Below, one piece after another: positions 18,127-27,038 of a stretch of DNA of 64,000 nt; position 1 is the first letter of the stretch, and each line of letters begins with the position of its first letter. The notes below the pieces were generated by a model, which saw only the letters and a program-made list of their open reading frames with translations, was not told where the DNA came from and searched no databases. Source of the stretch: Saccharospirillum alexandrii (GTDB lineage Bacteria; Pseudomonadota; Gammaproteobacteria; Pseudomonadales; Natronospirillaceae); NCBI RefSeq assembly GCF_004000275.1, contig NZ_RCIP01000005.1, positions 62,440-126,439 on the forward strand, given 5' to 3'. The translations under genes were made by a program, and so were the position numbers.

Positions 18127-18930
18127 GTGACCGACACACCGACCATTCTGAAAAAAATCAACGATCGCAAGCGCGAAGAAATCGCTGAACGCTCGCGGCG
18201 CGTCAGTGCGCTGGACCTTGAGCGTGAATTCGAACGGCACCCGGCACCGCGTGGCTTCGCCCGGGCGCTGAACGCCAAAATTGAAGCCGGCAAGGCCGCG
18301 GTCATCGCCGAAATCAAAAAAGCATCGCCCAGTAAAGGCGTACTGCGCGACCCCTTCGTGCCCGTTGAAATTGCACAGAGTTACGAGCGCGCCGGTGCCG
18401 CCTGTTTGTCGGTGCTCACCGACAGGGATTTTTTTCAGGGTCATGAAGACTACCTGGTTGCTGTGCGCGACGGCTGCGCGTTGCCGGTGATCCGCAAAGA
18501 CTTCCTGATCGACCCCTATCAGATCACCGAAGCCCGAGCCCTCGGCGCCGACTGCGTGCTGTTGATTGTTGCCTCGCTCGAAGCCGCTCAACTGACCAAC
18601 TTGCACGACCAGGCCCGGGAACTCGGCATGGATGTGCTGGTTGAAGTGCACGATGCCGCTGAAATGGAGCTGGCACTGCGCCTGGAGACGCCATTGATAG
18701 GAATCAATAACCGGAATCTGCACACCTTTGAGGTCACCCTGGATACGACATTGGCGCTGAAAGACGCCGTCGACGAAGGGCGCACCCTGATCACCGAAAG
18801 CGGCATTCTGACACCGGCCGACGTTGAATTAATGCGCAATAACCGCATCAATGCCTTTCTGGTCGGTGAGGCTTTCATGCGCGCCGACGACCCCGGTACA
18901 CGAATGAACGAATTGTTTGGAGATCTCTGA
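18127..18930 (+). CDS. trpC: indole-3-glycerol phosphate synthase
   Basis: A 267-aa TIM-barrel enzyme closing the indole ring, the step after TrpD/TrpF. Signature [30 protein letters not shown] and [12 protein letters not shown] are all present, as is TESGI near the C-terminus. The protein is monofunctional (no TrpF fusion). It starts with GTG only 2 bp after the trpD stop. Its TGA overlaps the ATG of the small membrane protein that follows (TGATG), so translation is probably coupled. Confidence 0.96.
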   Translation: MTDTPTILKKINDRKREEIAERSRRVSALDLEREFERHPAPRGFARALNAKIEAGKAAVIAEIKKASPSKGVLRDPFVPVEIAQSYERAGAACLSVLTDRDFFQGHEDYLVAVRDGCALPVIRKDFLIDPYQITEARALGADCVLLIVASLEAAQLTNLHDQARELGMDVLVEVHDAAEMELALRLETPLIGINNRNLHTFEVTLDTTLALKDAVDEGRTLITESGILTPADVELMRNNRINAFLVGEAFMRADDPGTRMNELFGDL

Positions 18931-19109
18931 TGCCACCTATTGTGACGATTCTGGTTGTACTGGCACTGGTGATGTTGGTGGTGATTAAAATCACCTCGGC
19001 CAAGGGCTCGGAAGTCAGTGAAGAGCAGGCGGCGAAGTATTCGAAGTGGATTCGGATTCTGGTGCCTCTGGTGCTGATTGGGGCGGCGATTAAGTATTTT
19101 ATTGGGTAA
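18930..19109 (+). CDS. 59-aa membrane protein coupled to trpC
   Basis: Starts at an ATG overlapping the trpC stop by one base and ends at TAA 19107-19109. The protein, [20 protein letters not shown] at its start, has one membrane helix at residues 3-20, a charged loop (SAKGSEVSEEQAAKYSKW) and a second helix at about 41-57. No family is recognised. Translational coupling, clean codon structure and the absence of other stops make it a likely real gene. Its place at the end of trpGDC says nothing certain about function. Confidence 0.7.
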   Translation: MPPIVTILVVLALVMLVVIKITSAKGSEVSEEQAAKYSKWIRILVPLVLIGAAIKYFIG

Positions 19110-19181
19110 GGGCGAGCTGAGAGTTTCGAGCTTCGAGCTGCGAGTTTTTAGTGAAAATAGTCGGAGCTTGCAGTCAGCTTA

Positions 19182-19308
19182 GTGTCAGGTGCCGGGTGTT
19201 CCCTATCTGGGGAAGTCTGAGGCATGGATGCCGAAGCCTAGGCCCCATGGATGGGTGAGTGGGCGGCATCCCGCCCGACCCCAGATGGCCCCACCCGGTG
19301 CCTGACAC
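19182..19308. repeat. 127-bp long-hairpin element
   Basis: The ends are GTGTCAGGTGCCGGGTG and CACCCGGTGCCTGACAC, complementary apart from two central bases. Inside are further pairs: ATCTGGGG with CCCCAGAT, a GGCAT/ATGCC hairpin, and GGGCGG-CATC-CCGCCC. A CTAGGCCCCATGGATGG motif (about 19238-19254) is the exact reverse complement of one in the hairpin at 35505-35597. It looks like a dispersed palindromic repeat (REP/MITE-like). Confidence 0.75.
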
Positions 19309-19345
19309 GGACTCGTACCACTAAAGCAAACCCAAACTCCGAAAC

Positions 19346-19375
19346 AAAAAAAGCGACCCGAAGGTCGCTTTTTTT
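19346..19375. terminator. bidirectional terminator between trp unit and deaD
   Basis: A run of A, then AAGCGACC, loop CGAA, GGTCGCTT and a run of T. With A and T tracts on opposite sides it can end both the rightward trpGDC-small protein transcript and the leftward deaD transcript. Confidence 0.95.
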
Positions 19376-19395
19376 ATGAGCGCAAAACCAGAGTA

Positions 19396-21126
19396 TTAAT
19401 CAGCTTTGCGGGGTTTGCGTGGCTTGCGGTCGCCGGCGGGTTTGCGCCGTGCCGGTGCGCCGACCGGGCTGTCTTCCCAGGCACGCAGGGCCATGGGGCG
19501 ACCTTTGACGCGGGTCTTTTTCAGCTGTTCCAGAATTTCCTTGGGCATGCCGGTAGGCAGGTCGACCAGGGTGTACTGTTCCTGAATGCTGATGTTGTTG
19601 ATGAAACGGCCTTCGATGCCGGCTTCATTGGCAATGGCACCGACAATGTGGCCCGGCTCAACGCCGTCTTTACGGCCGACGTCGAGACGGTATTTCTGGG
19701 CGTCGTAATCCAGCGGGCGGTCACGCTTGGCGCCGCGTTCCGGACGGGGTTTTCCATCACGGCCCGGGCGGTCATCGCGGTCGCGAGTCGGGCGCGGCTT
19801 CGGATCTTCCGGTATCTGCAGCGGCTTGTCTTCCTGCGCCATCATCGCCAGCGCAGCGGCCAGATCGCGTGCATCGACCGGATTTTCGGTGTTCTCGACC
19901 CAGCCATCGATCATGGCGCGGAAGAAGGTTAAATCGGCGCTTTCAATGCGCTCCAGCACATCGGCCTTGAACTGGCCGGCGCGGTGGTCGCTCAACTGGG
20001 CAGCGCTTGGCAGCGGGTAAGGCTTCAGTTGCTGCTTGGTGACGCGTTCGATATCGCGCAGCAAGCGACGCTCGCGCGGCTTGACGAACATGATCGCCTT
20101 GCCACTGCGACCGGCACGGCCGGTACGGCCGATGCGGTGGGTGTAGGTCTGTACATCGCCGGGAATGTCCCAGTTGATGACGTGGCTGATGCGTTCAACG
20201 TCGAGGCCACGGGCGGCCACGTCGGTAGCAATCACCAGGTCGAGCTTACCGCTCTTGAACTGGTTGATGATGTCTTCACGCTGCTTCTGGGCAACGTCGC
20301 CGCTAAGAGCGGTACAGGCATGGCCACGGGCGGCCAGCTTGTCGGCCAGAAACTGGCTTTCAACCTTGGTGCGCACGAACAGAATCGCCGCGTTCCACTC
20401 TTCCACTTCCAGAATTCGGGTCAGGGCTTCGAGCTTGTCGATGCCGCCGACGTGCCAGACGAACTGCTCGATCTTCTCAAGGGCGGCCTGGCTGGCCTGA
20501 ATTTCAATGCGTATCGGGTCTTTCAGGTACTGCTGGGTCAGGCGTTTGACCTGCTGAATCATGGTGGCTGAGAACAGGGCAACCTGCTTGTCGGCCGGGG
20601 TGTGTTCCAGAATCCAGTCGATGTCTTCAACAAAGCCCATGCGCAGCATTTCGTCGGCTTCGTCGAGCACCAGGTGCTTGAGGTTGGTCAGGTCGAGCGA
20701 ATTGCGACGCAAGTGGTCCATGACACGGCCCGGCGTACCGACGATGACCTGAGGGTTCTGTTTCAGGCCGCGCAGCTGGTTGCGCATGTCCGCACCGCCG
20801 TAAATCGGCAGCACGTTAAAGCCAGCAGAGCCTTTGGCATACGACTGGAACGCCTCGGCCACCTGAATGGCCAGTTCGCGGGTCGGACACAGCACCAGGG
20901 TTTGGGGCGCCTGGACTTTGCTGTCCATGATGCTCAGCAGCGGCAAAGCAAAGGCGGCGGTCTTACCGGTGCCGGTCTGGGCCAGGCCCAGTACGTCTTT
21001 ACCCGCCACGATGGCAGGAATGGCCTGCTGTTGAATCGGCGTCGGGGTTTCGTAGCCAAGCTTGGTCAGGTTTTCAAGTACATTGGGCGCCAGGCCCAGT
21101 TGGTCAAAACGGGGGGTATCAGTCAT
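19396..21126 (-). CDS. deaD: DEAD-box ATP-dependent RNA helicase (DeaD/CsdA type)
   Basis: A 576-aa RNA helicase. All core motifs are visible: Q motif TPTPIQQQAIP, Walker A AQTGTGKT, PTREL, DEAD in LDEADEML, SAT, and HRIGRTGRAGR. After the two RecA domains comes a basic linker rich in Arg/Asp/Pro (about 435-465), a DbpA-type RNA-binding domain (VGRKDGVEPGHIVGAIANEA) and a basic tail rich in Lys/Arg/Pro. This layout is that of CsdA/DeaD, which unwinds structured RNA in ribosome assembly and at low temperature. Somewhat shorter than E. coli DeaD (629 aa). A long 238-bp upstream region may carry a regulatory leader. Confidence 0.93.
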   Translation of the reverse strand: MTDTPRFDQLGLAPNVLENLTKLGYETPTPIQQQAIPAIVAGKDVLGLAQTGTGKTAAFALPLLSIMDSKVQAPQTLVLCPTRELAIQVAEAFQSYAKGSAGFNVLPIYGGADMRNQLRGLKQNPQVIVGTPGRVMDHLRRNSLDLTNLKHLVLDEADEMLRMGFVEDIDWILEHTPADKQVALFSATMIQQVKRLTQQYLKDPIRIEIQASQAALEKIEQFVWHVGGIDKLEALTRILEVEEWNAAILFVRTKVESQFLADKLAARGHACTALSGDVAQKQREDIINQFKSGKLDLVIATDVAARGLDVERISHVINWDIPGDVQTYTHRIGRTGRAGRSGKAIMFVKPRERRLLRDIERVTKQQLKPYPLPSAAQLSDHRAGQFKADVLERIESADLTFFRAMIDGWVENTENPVDARDLAAALAMMAQEDKPLQIPEDPKPRPTRDRDDRPGRDGKPRPERGAKRDRPLDYDAQKYRLDVGRKDGVEPGHIVGAIANEAGIEGRFINNISIQEQYTLVDLPTGMPKEILEQLKKTRVKGRPMALRAWEDSPVGAPARRKPAGDRKPRKPRKAD

Positions 21127-21364
21127 TCAGAACACATCCTCGAGGGGTCGCACCACGCGTACCCGGGCTTCAAGAAGGAGCCGCTTTCGAGTCGTACCGG
21201 TAATCCGGCGTATTCCCAGACAAGGCAGGAATCGGTCAAATAGGCTCCCTTCAGGCCAAACGGTTTCGTTCAGCTTATGGTAAAAACGGGGCGCGGAGTA
21301 TACACAATAGTGGCCTGTTTGTCTGCTACTAATACGATGGCGCAGTGTCGGGCTTATGCGGCGC

Positions 21365-22285
21365 TCAGCGGCCCGCCATGGTTTCCCGGCCTTCCTCGAC
21401 TAACCAGTCGACAAACTCCAGTACCAGGGGTGCAACGGCGCGGTTGGTCGGGAAGACAATGTGGTACCCATTGAGCGATTGCAGTGGTGTCTCTGTCAGG
21501 GCGACCAGGGCGCCGCTATCGAGCATGGGTTCGATAAAAGGGGACCAGCCAATGGCAACGCCCTGACCGGACAGCGCGGCCTGCAGCAACAAGGTGTAGT
21601 TGTTGAACATCAACTCGGGTTCGCGCGGCGCTGATCCGATGTTGAGTCTTGAGAACAGTTCAGGCCAGTCGAACCAGCGGGCATTGTGGTCTGCTTCTAA
21701 CTGCAGCAATGGCAGCTCGGTGAGCCGGGCAGAGCCTGAACCCGCGGGGTACCGCTCCAGCAATGCCGGGCTGCACACCGGGATGACCTGCTCGGTAAAG
21801 AGCGGGCGTGTGGGCGCCGAGATGTCGTGGCCGTTGCCAAACAACAGGGCAATGTCGACATCGGCCTGGTCGGGTGTCACCGACTGTTGCGACGTGACCA
21901 GTCGGACGTCCACATTGGGGTGTCTGGTTCGAAAATGCCGCAGCCGCGGCAGAATCCAGTAACTGCCCAGCGCATAGTCGGTGGCGACGTTGATGACGTC
22001 ATGGTGCGCCTGTTTCCGTGTTTGCTGCACCCCTTTGAGCAGTTGTGTCAGCCCCTGAGCGACGGGCGTATAGAGCTGATCGCCCGCCCGGGTCAGCTGC
22101 ACCCCGCGATGCGTACGCTGAAACAGGGGGCTGCCAATCTCAACTTCCAGCCGTTTCACATGCTGGCTGATCGCCGACTGGGTACTGCCCAGTTCCTGTG
22201 CCGCGGCGGTAAAGGAATGCAGCCGGGCCGCGGCTTCAAACGCCATTAGCAAGGTCAGTGGTGGCAGGCTGTTTGAGTTTGGCAT
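21365..22285 (-). CDS. LysR family regulator, likely of choline sulfate use
   Basis: A 306-aa GcvA-like LysR regulator: N-terminal helix-turn-helix (FEAAARLHSFTAAAQELGST, then QSAISQHVKRLE) and an effector domain from about residue 90. It is divergent from betC (138 bp apart), the arrangement seen for the choline-sulfate utilisation regulator family, so control of betC is likely. The spacer contains ATTAGTTATTCTTATG and similar AT-rich half-sites close to its start that could serve as operators. The inducer is inferred to be choline sulfate or choline. Confidence 0.82.
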   Translation of the reverse strand: MPNSNSLPPLTLLMAFEAAARLHSFTAAAQELGSTQSAISQHVKRLEVEIGSPLFQRTHRGVQLTRAGDQLYTPVAQGLTQLLKGVQQTRKQAHHDVINVATDYALGSYWILPRLRHFRTRHPNVDVRLVTSQQSVTPDQADVDIALLFGNGHDISAPTRPLFTEQVIPVCSPALLERYPAGSGSARLTELPLLQLEADHNARWFDWPELFSRLNIGSAPREPELMFNNYTLLLQAALSGQGVAIGWSPFIEPMLDSGALVALTETPLQSLNGYHIVFPTNRAVAPLVLEFVDWLVEEGRETMAGR

Positions 22286-22423
22286 TAGTTATTCTTATGT
22301 CTGGTATTAGTAAGCAGTCAGTTTACAGAGCACTTTTGGCGGAGCAACATGCATTTGGACATTAATTGAATTGATGGGCGAGCTTTGCAACAGGCCCCCC
22401 TGATTCTGACGCCTGGAGTGACC

Positions 22424-23947
22424 ATGAACCCAACTCAACCCAACATTCTGTTCATCATGGCGGATCAGATCACCGCATCGGCGTTGCCGGTGTACGGTAA
22501 TCGGACGGTGAAAGCGCCTCATCTGGAGAGCCTCGCTAAACAGGGCGTGGTGTTCGATTCCGCCTACTGCAACAGCCCCTTGTGCGCGCCCTCCCGCTTT
22601 GTGCTGATGACCGGGCGCTTGCCGGCCAAAATCGGGGCTTACGACAATGCCGCGGAACTGCCGGCCGATGTGCCCACCTATGCGCATTACTTGCGCAACG
22701 CCGGTTATAAGACGGCGCTGTCCGGCAAAATGCATTTTTGCGGGCCGGATCAGCTGCACGGGTTTGAAGAACGCTTTACCAGCGACATTTACCCGGCTGA
22801 CTTTGGCTGGGCGGTCAACTGGGATGAGCCGGAAAAGCGGCCTACCTGGTATCACGACATGTCATCGGTGACTCAGGCAGGCCCTTGTGTGCGGTCGAAC
22901 CAGCTCGATTACGACGATGAAGTCGGCTTTCATGCGCGTCGTTACCTGTATGACCAGGCTCGCAGTACCGATAAACGCCCCTTCTGCCTGACTGTGTCGA
23001 TGACCCACCCGCACGACCCCTACGCCATTCCCGAGGAATACTGGAACCGGTACCGGGATGAAGACATCGATCTGCCCAAAGTCCGTCTCGAAGAATCGCA
23101 ACGGGATCCGCATTCCAGGCGGTTGCGCGCGCTCTACCAGGCCGACACCACAGAATGTGATGATAACCAGATCCGTAATGCTCGCCGGGCCTACTACGGT
23201 GCAATCAGTTACGTTGATGATCAGGTCGGTGCCTTGCTCAAAACACTTAAGGAAACCGGGCTGGACAAAAACACTCTGATCGTCTTTTCCGGCGATCATG
23301 GTGACATGCTGGGTGAGCGCGACCTCTGGTACAAAATGAGCTGGTTTGAAGGCTCGGCCCGGGTGCCGCTCATTGTCTGCGCACCGGATCGTTACCAGCC
23401 CGCGCGCGTTAACGCCAGTGTCTCGACGCTCGACCTGCTGCCCACCCTGGTTGAAATGGCCACGGGTGCAGCGCCCCGGCTGGCCACGGATATCGAAGGT
23501 CGCAGCCTGGTGCCGCATTTGACCGCTGATGGCGGGCATGATGAAGTCATCGGTGAATACATGGGCGAAGGCACGGTCGCCCCGGTGATGATGATTCGCC
23601 GGGGGGACTGGAAATACATTTACTGCCCGGCCGACCCGGACCAGCTCTATAACCTGGCCAGCGATCCGGATGAACTCAGCAATCTCGCAACCGATCCGGA
23701 ATTTTCGAGTGTCTTGCTCTCGTTTCGTGAAGAAGCCGCCAAGCGCTGGGACATGGAAAAGATTCAGCAGGAAGTTCTGGACAGCCAGCGTCGCCGTCGC
23801 CTGGTGGCCGAAGCCCTGTCAAAAGGGCGCGTCACCTCCTGGGATTACCAGCCCTGGTTTGATGCGAGCCAACAATACATGCGCAACACCGTCGATTTGG
23901 GTGACCTGGAGCGGCAAGCTCGATTGCCCGTGGTGCCCGGGGCGTAA
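22424..23947 (+). CDS. betC: choline sulfatase
   Basis: A 507-aa type I sulfatase that splits choline-O-sulfate to choline and sulfate. The sulfatase signature NSPLCAPSR contains Cys54, the residue converted to formylglycine, and Asp14 (IMADQ) starts the metal site. The typical choline sulfatase C-terminus WDYQPWFDASQQYMRN is present. The frame is open from 22385, but ATG 22424 has GGAG 6 nt upstream and begins MNPTQPNILFIMADQ as in family members. No signal peptide, so cytoplasmic. It is followed 82 bp later by a choline-type binding protein. Choline oxidation genes (betA, betB) are not in the window. Confidence 0.93.
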   Translation: MNPTQPNILFIMADQITASALPVYGNRTVKAPHLESLAKQGVVFDSAYCNSPLCAPSRFVLMTGRLPAKIGAYDNAAELPADVPTYAHYLRNAGYKTALSGKMHFCGPDQLHGFEERFTSDIYPADFGWAVNWDEPEKRPTWYHDMSSVTQAGPCVRSNQLDYDDEVGFHARRYLYDQARSTDKRPFCLTVSMTHPHDPYAIPEEYWNRYRDEDIDLPKVRLEESQRDPHSRRLRALYQADTTECDDNQIRNARRAYYGAISYVDDQVGALLKTLKETGLDKNTLIVFSGDHGDMLGERDLWYKMSWFEGSARVPLIVCAPDRYQPARVNASVSTLDLLPTLVEMATGAAPRLATDIEGRSLVPHLTADGGHDEVIGEYMGEGTVAPVMMIRRGDWKYIYCPADPDQLYNLASDPDELSNLATDPEFSSVLLSFREEAAKRWDMEKIQQEVLDSQRRRRLVAEALSKGRVTSWDYQPWFDASQQYMRNTVDLGDLERQARLPVVPGA

Positions 23948-24029
23948 TCAGTCGCCCAAGTAAACCCATGAAGGAGACCCGGGAGCCCAACCCCGCGTCA
24001 ATCATCGAGCATTAAACAGAGGATCTAGC

Positions 24030-24974
24030 ATGAAGATGCGCAACACCTTACGTCTTGGAACGGGCCTTGTTGCCCTGTGTGCCCTCGGGGCGACGGTTCA
24101 GGCCGATGTGGCTGAAAGCTGTCGTTCGGTTCATTTCAGTGACCCGGGCTGGACTGACATTAATGTCACCAACGCCGTGGCAACCACGCTGCTTGAAGGC
24201 CTGGGGTATGAGACCGATGTCGATTTGCTGGCTGTCCCGATCGGGTTTGAATCGTTGCAGGCCAACGACATCGATGTGTTTTTGGGCAACTGGATGCCGG
24301 CTCAACAGGCCTTTGCCGACAAGTACGCCGATGGCTATGAGCGGGTGCGCGCCAACCTGGAAGGGGCCAAGTTCACCTTGGCCGTGCCGGCGTATGTGCA
24401 TGAAGCCGGTGTCGAGTCTTTTGCTGATCTGGCCGACCACGCAGACGCCTTTGACCGTCGCATCTACGGGATTGACCCCGGCGCACCGGCCAACAGCCTG
24501 ATCCAGAGCATGATCGATGCCGGTGATTTCGGACTGAGTGGCTGGGAACTGGTTGAATCCAGTGAGCAGGGCATGCTCAGTCAGGTGGATCGGGCGGCAC
24601 GACGTGATGAATTCGTGGTGTTTCTGGCCTGGGAGCCGCACCCGATGAATCTGCACCATGATCTGGTCTACCTGACTGGTGGTGACGACTACTTCGGGCC
24701 GAATCTCGGCGGTGCTACGATCTACACCCTGACTCGAAACGGCTACCGCGATGAGTGCCAGAACGCCGGACGCTTGCTGACCAACCTGGTGTTCACGCTG
24801 GAAATGGAAAACCAGATCATGAGCGCCATTCTGGATGATGGCGAAACACCGGAAGCCGCCGCCAGCACCTGGCTGGCCAACAACACCGATGTACTGCCTG
24901 CCTGGCTAAACGGTGTGACTACCGTCGATGGCGACCCCGGTCTGGCGGCTGTTGAGCAGGCACTGAGTCGCTGA
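24030..24974 (+). CDS. choX: choline/betaine ABC transporter substrate-binding protein (ChoX-like)
   Basis: A 314-aa periplasmic binding protein. Signal peptide of about 25 residues ending VQA, then the OpuAC/ProX-type domain: DPGWTDINVTNAVATTLLEG near the start, FLGNWMPAQQ, a YGIDPGAPAN block and FLAWEPHPMN, whose aromatic residues are of the kind that cage the quaternary amine. This fits ChoX, the choline-specific receptor of the ChoXWV transporter. No permease or ATPase follows, so those subunits must lie elsewhere. AGAGGATCTAGC precedes the ATG. Co-transcription with betC is likely. Confidence 0.87.
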   Translation: MKMRNTLRLGTGLVALCALGATVQADVAESCRSVHFSDPGWTDINVTNAVATTLLEGLGYETDVDLLAVPIGFESLQANDIDVFLGNWMPAQQAFADKYADGYERVRANLEGAKFTLAVPAYVHEAGVESFADLADHADAFDRRIYGIDPGAPANSLIQSMIDAGDFGLSGWELVESSEQGMLSQVDRAARRDEFVVFLAWEPHPMNLHHDLVYLTGGDDYFGPNLGGATIYTLTRNGYRDECQNAGRLLTNLVFTLEMENQIMSAILDDGETPEAAASTWLANNTDVLPAWLNGVTTVDGDPGLAAVEQALSR

Positions 24975-24982
24975 ATACCGCC

Positions 24983-25435
24983 TTACCAGAGTGACGCTTC
25001 ATCTACCCAGCGCTGCAACCGCAGCGCCCGGTCTTCAATCAGCCGGCCGACCTTGGGTCGGTCGGCTATGTGCTCAATTCTGAAGTCACCGTAGTCATCA
25101 CCTTGCTTTAACCGGTGTGCGGCGTATAGCCACTTGCTGGAAAAATAGCGCAGGATTTCTCGTGGGTGATCAACCAGGTTGTTGATGCCGACGATGTCGC
25201 AGGGGTGGTCACCCGCCAGCCCATACCAGCCATCGAAACCCGGTGTTCCCAGGCTGCTGACGCGCCAAATCGACACAAAGGGTACCTTGGCCCAATAGGG
25301 GTCCGGGTCGATGGGGCCAATAACAATGCTCCGGCTTTCAAAATAACCCAGTAGGTCGCGCTTGCGTTCACGCAGCCACAGCCCGCGGTTAAAGCGGTTA
25401 CGGTAGTCGGGCAGGGAAGGTTTGGGCTTGGGCAT
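24983..25435 (-). CDS. hypothetical protein (DUF4826-like)
   Basis: A 150-aa soluble protein starting MPKPKPSLPDYRNRFNRGLW. It is rich in Trp, Arg and Asp (for example VPFVSIWRVSSLGTPGFDGW, then YGLAGDHPCDIVG). The style reminds me of DUF4826, but I could not verify that. ATG 25435 is preferred to the TTG at 25447. It is convergent with choX, with only 8 bp between the two stops, and probably transcribed alone. Confidence 0.6.
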   Translation of the reverse strand: MPKPKPSLPDYRNRFNRGLWLRERKRDLLGYFESRSIVIGPIDPDPYWAKVPFVSIWRVSSLGTPGFDGWYGLAGDHPCDIVGINNLVDHPREILRYFSSKWLYAAHRLKQGDDYGDFRIEHIADRPKVGRLIEDRALRLQRWVDEASLW

Positions 25436-25536
25436 CGTCGGGCTCAAAATACAGGGTTGAGTCAGAGGATTTCCATTGAACTCAGTTTCCAGCCTGGCGT
25501 CAACGTCGTTCCCTTAGGGAATTGTTCAGAAGCTCC

Positions 25537-26931
25537 CTAGCTTTCCAGCCCGCGGATGATGCCTTCGATCTGATCCCGGGAGGCCACCAGGGTTTCCATG
25601 ATGTCGTCCACCTCATCCGGTTTGATGTGCAAGTGCTGGTAGACTGACGGGTCGATCGGCTGGTTGTCGCCGGGCAGTAGACCGTATTGTTGGAGCAGGT
25701 TGTTGGCCAGATAAACCATCTGGGCGTGGTCGGAGCCGGTGCCCAGGTAGTCGGGTTCCGCCTGGTAGCGTATGCCGAGGCAGACTTCGCTCGGCATTTG
25801 CCAGCTTTTCATCAGGTAGGCGGCTATCTGGTCGCCGGAAATGCCGAGCAGGTGTTGTTCGACAAACTGGTGGGGCAGGTGGCGGTTGGCTTCACGCATG
25901 CGGCAGACCGCTGAAAAATGCGGCCGGAAAGCGTGCGAAAGCACCAAATAGCCAAAGTTGTGCAGCAGGCCAGTGAGGTACACCAGGCCGAAGCCAGGCC
26001 TGAATTCGCGTGGAATCAATGAAAGCAGGGCGCCACTGGCGGCGGCGACGTAAACGGCTTTGGTCCAGAAGGGCGCAAAGCCTTCGGCGTTGTCGCTGGG
26101 CAGATCGAGTGTTTTGCCGAGCGCAAGGCCGAGCGACAGGTTCATCACCAGGTCGTAACCCAGCACCCGGACAATCGCATCCTGAACCGACTTGATTGAC
26201 CCCGGTGCGGCGTAATAGGACGAACTGGCCCAACTGACGACCTGGGCGGCGAGGCTTGGGTCATTTTCAACAATGCGGCTGAGCTTGCTGATGTCGGCAT
26301 CCGGGTCGACGCGCAATTTAATGATGGCCTGGGCCGTCGCAGGCAGCGGTGGAATCTCCAGTGTCTCTTCGATGCGCTGGCGTATGCGCAGGGCGGTGAA
26401 GCTGTTCAGTGAGCGGTGTATGAGCTCGCGATCCTGTTCGAATAGATCGATGCCCTGGTCCGGGCTGATGTCGGGCAAGGGTTCGCATAAATCGGCAACG
26501 CGGGTGGTGTCTTTGTGTTTCAGCAGTTGGGCATTGGCCAGGCGAATCAGACCGTGACGGCTGCCGCTGTAGACGAACACTTCATCAAGCTGATAGAGCC
26601 GCTCATCAATCAGGGTTTCCGCTTCCATTAAATCATCGAAGGCAGGCAACGTACTCACTGAGAGTTTCAGCTTGATCTTGTTGATTTCCGGCAGGGCCAG
26701 CGGTTGCAGCTGCCGCCCGGTCAGGCGCTTGACCTTCTCAAGATCGAGCAGGGTGTCTGAGCAAAAGAAGATCTGAACCAGTCCGAAGGTGTCCCTTAAT
26801 AGCGCCACTTCAGCGCGGATGCCCCTATGGCCGTCTGCGTCGAGTTCATGAGCGATACTGTGCTTGCGCAAATGCTGTTTGACCAGAAATGGGAGGTCTT
26901 TGTTGTTGGGCTCGGCCATGGGACTCGCCAT
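25537..26931 (-). CDS. HDOD domain protein with N-terminal YbaK-like domain
   Basis: A 464-aa cytoplasmic protein. Residues about 10-150 resemble the YbaK/ProRS-editing fold (VKQHLRKHSIAHELDADGHR, LPEINKIKLKLS), and residues about 190-400 form an HDOD domain (LPPLPATAQAIIKL, then LSRIVENDPSLAAQVVSWAS and YLTGLLHNFGYLVL). HDOD is a catalytically dead HD-fold used in signalling; the combination with YbaK occurs in marine gammaproteobacteria and its role is unknown. Two in-frame ATGs (26931, 26919) compete; neither has a strong ribosome site. A single gene, leftward. Confidence 0.82.
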   Translation of the reverse strand: MASPMAEPNNKDLPFLVKQHLRKHSIAHELDADGHRGIRAEVALLRDTFGLVQIFFCSDTLLDLEKVKRLTGRQLQPLALPEINKIKLKLSVSTLPAFDDLMEAETLIDERLYQLDEVFVYSGSRHGLIRLANAQLLKHKDTTRVADLCEPLPDISPDQGIDLFEQDRELIHRSLNSFTALRIRQRIEETLEIPPLPATAQAIIKLRVDPDADISKLSRIVENDPSLAAQVVSWASSSYYAAPGSIKSVQDAIVRVLGYDLVMNLSLGLALGKTLDLPSDNAEGFAPFWTKAVYVAAASGALLSLIPREFRPGFGLVYLTGLLHNFGYLVLSHAFRPHFSAVCRMREANRHLPHQFVEQHLLGISGDQIAAYLMKSWQMPSEVCLGIRYQAEPDYLGTGSDHAQMVYLANNLLQQYGLLPGDNQPIDPSVYQHLHIKPDEVDDIMETLVASRDQIEGIIRGLES

Positions 26932-27038
26932 TGAGTATGAATCCTTCGATTTGGTTTCTGGAGTTTAGATCATTATTCGTAATGGGGTGCCATTCCGGGT
27001 CAATAACGGTGAGGGCATCACTGTAAAAGCGACGTGCG

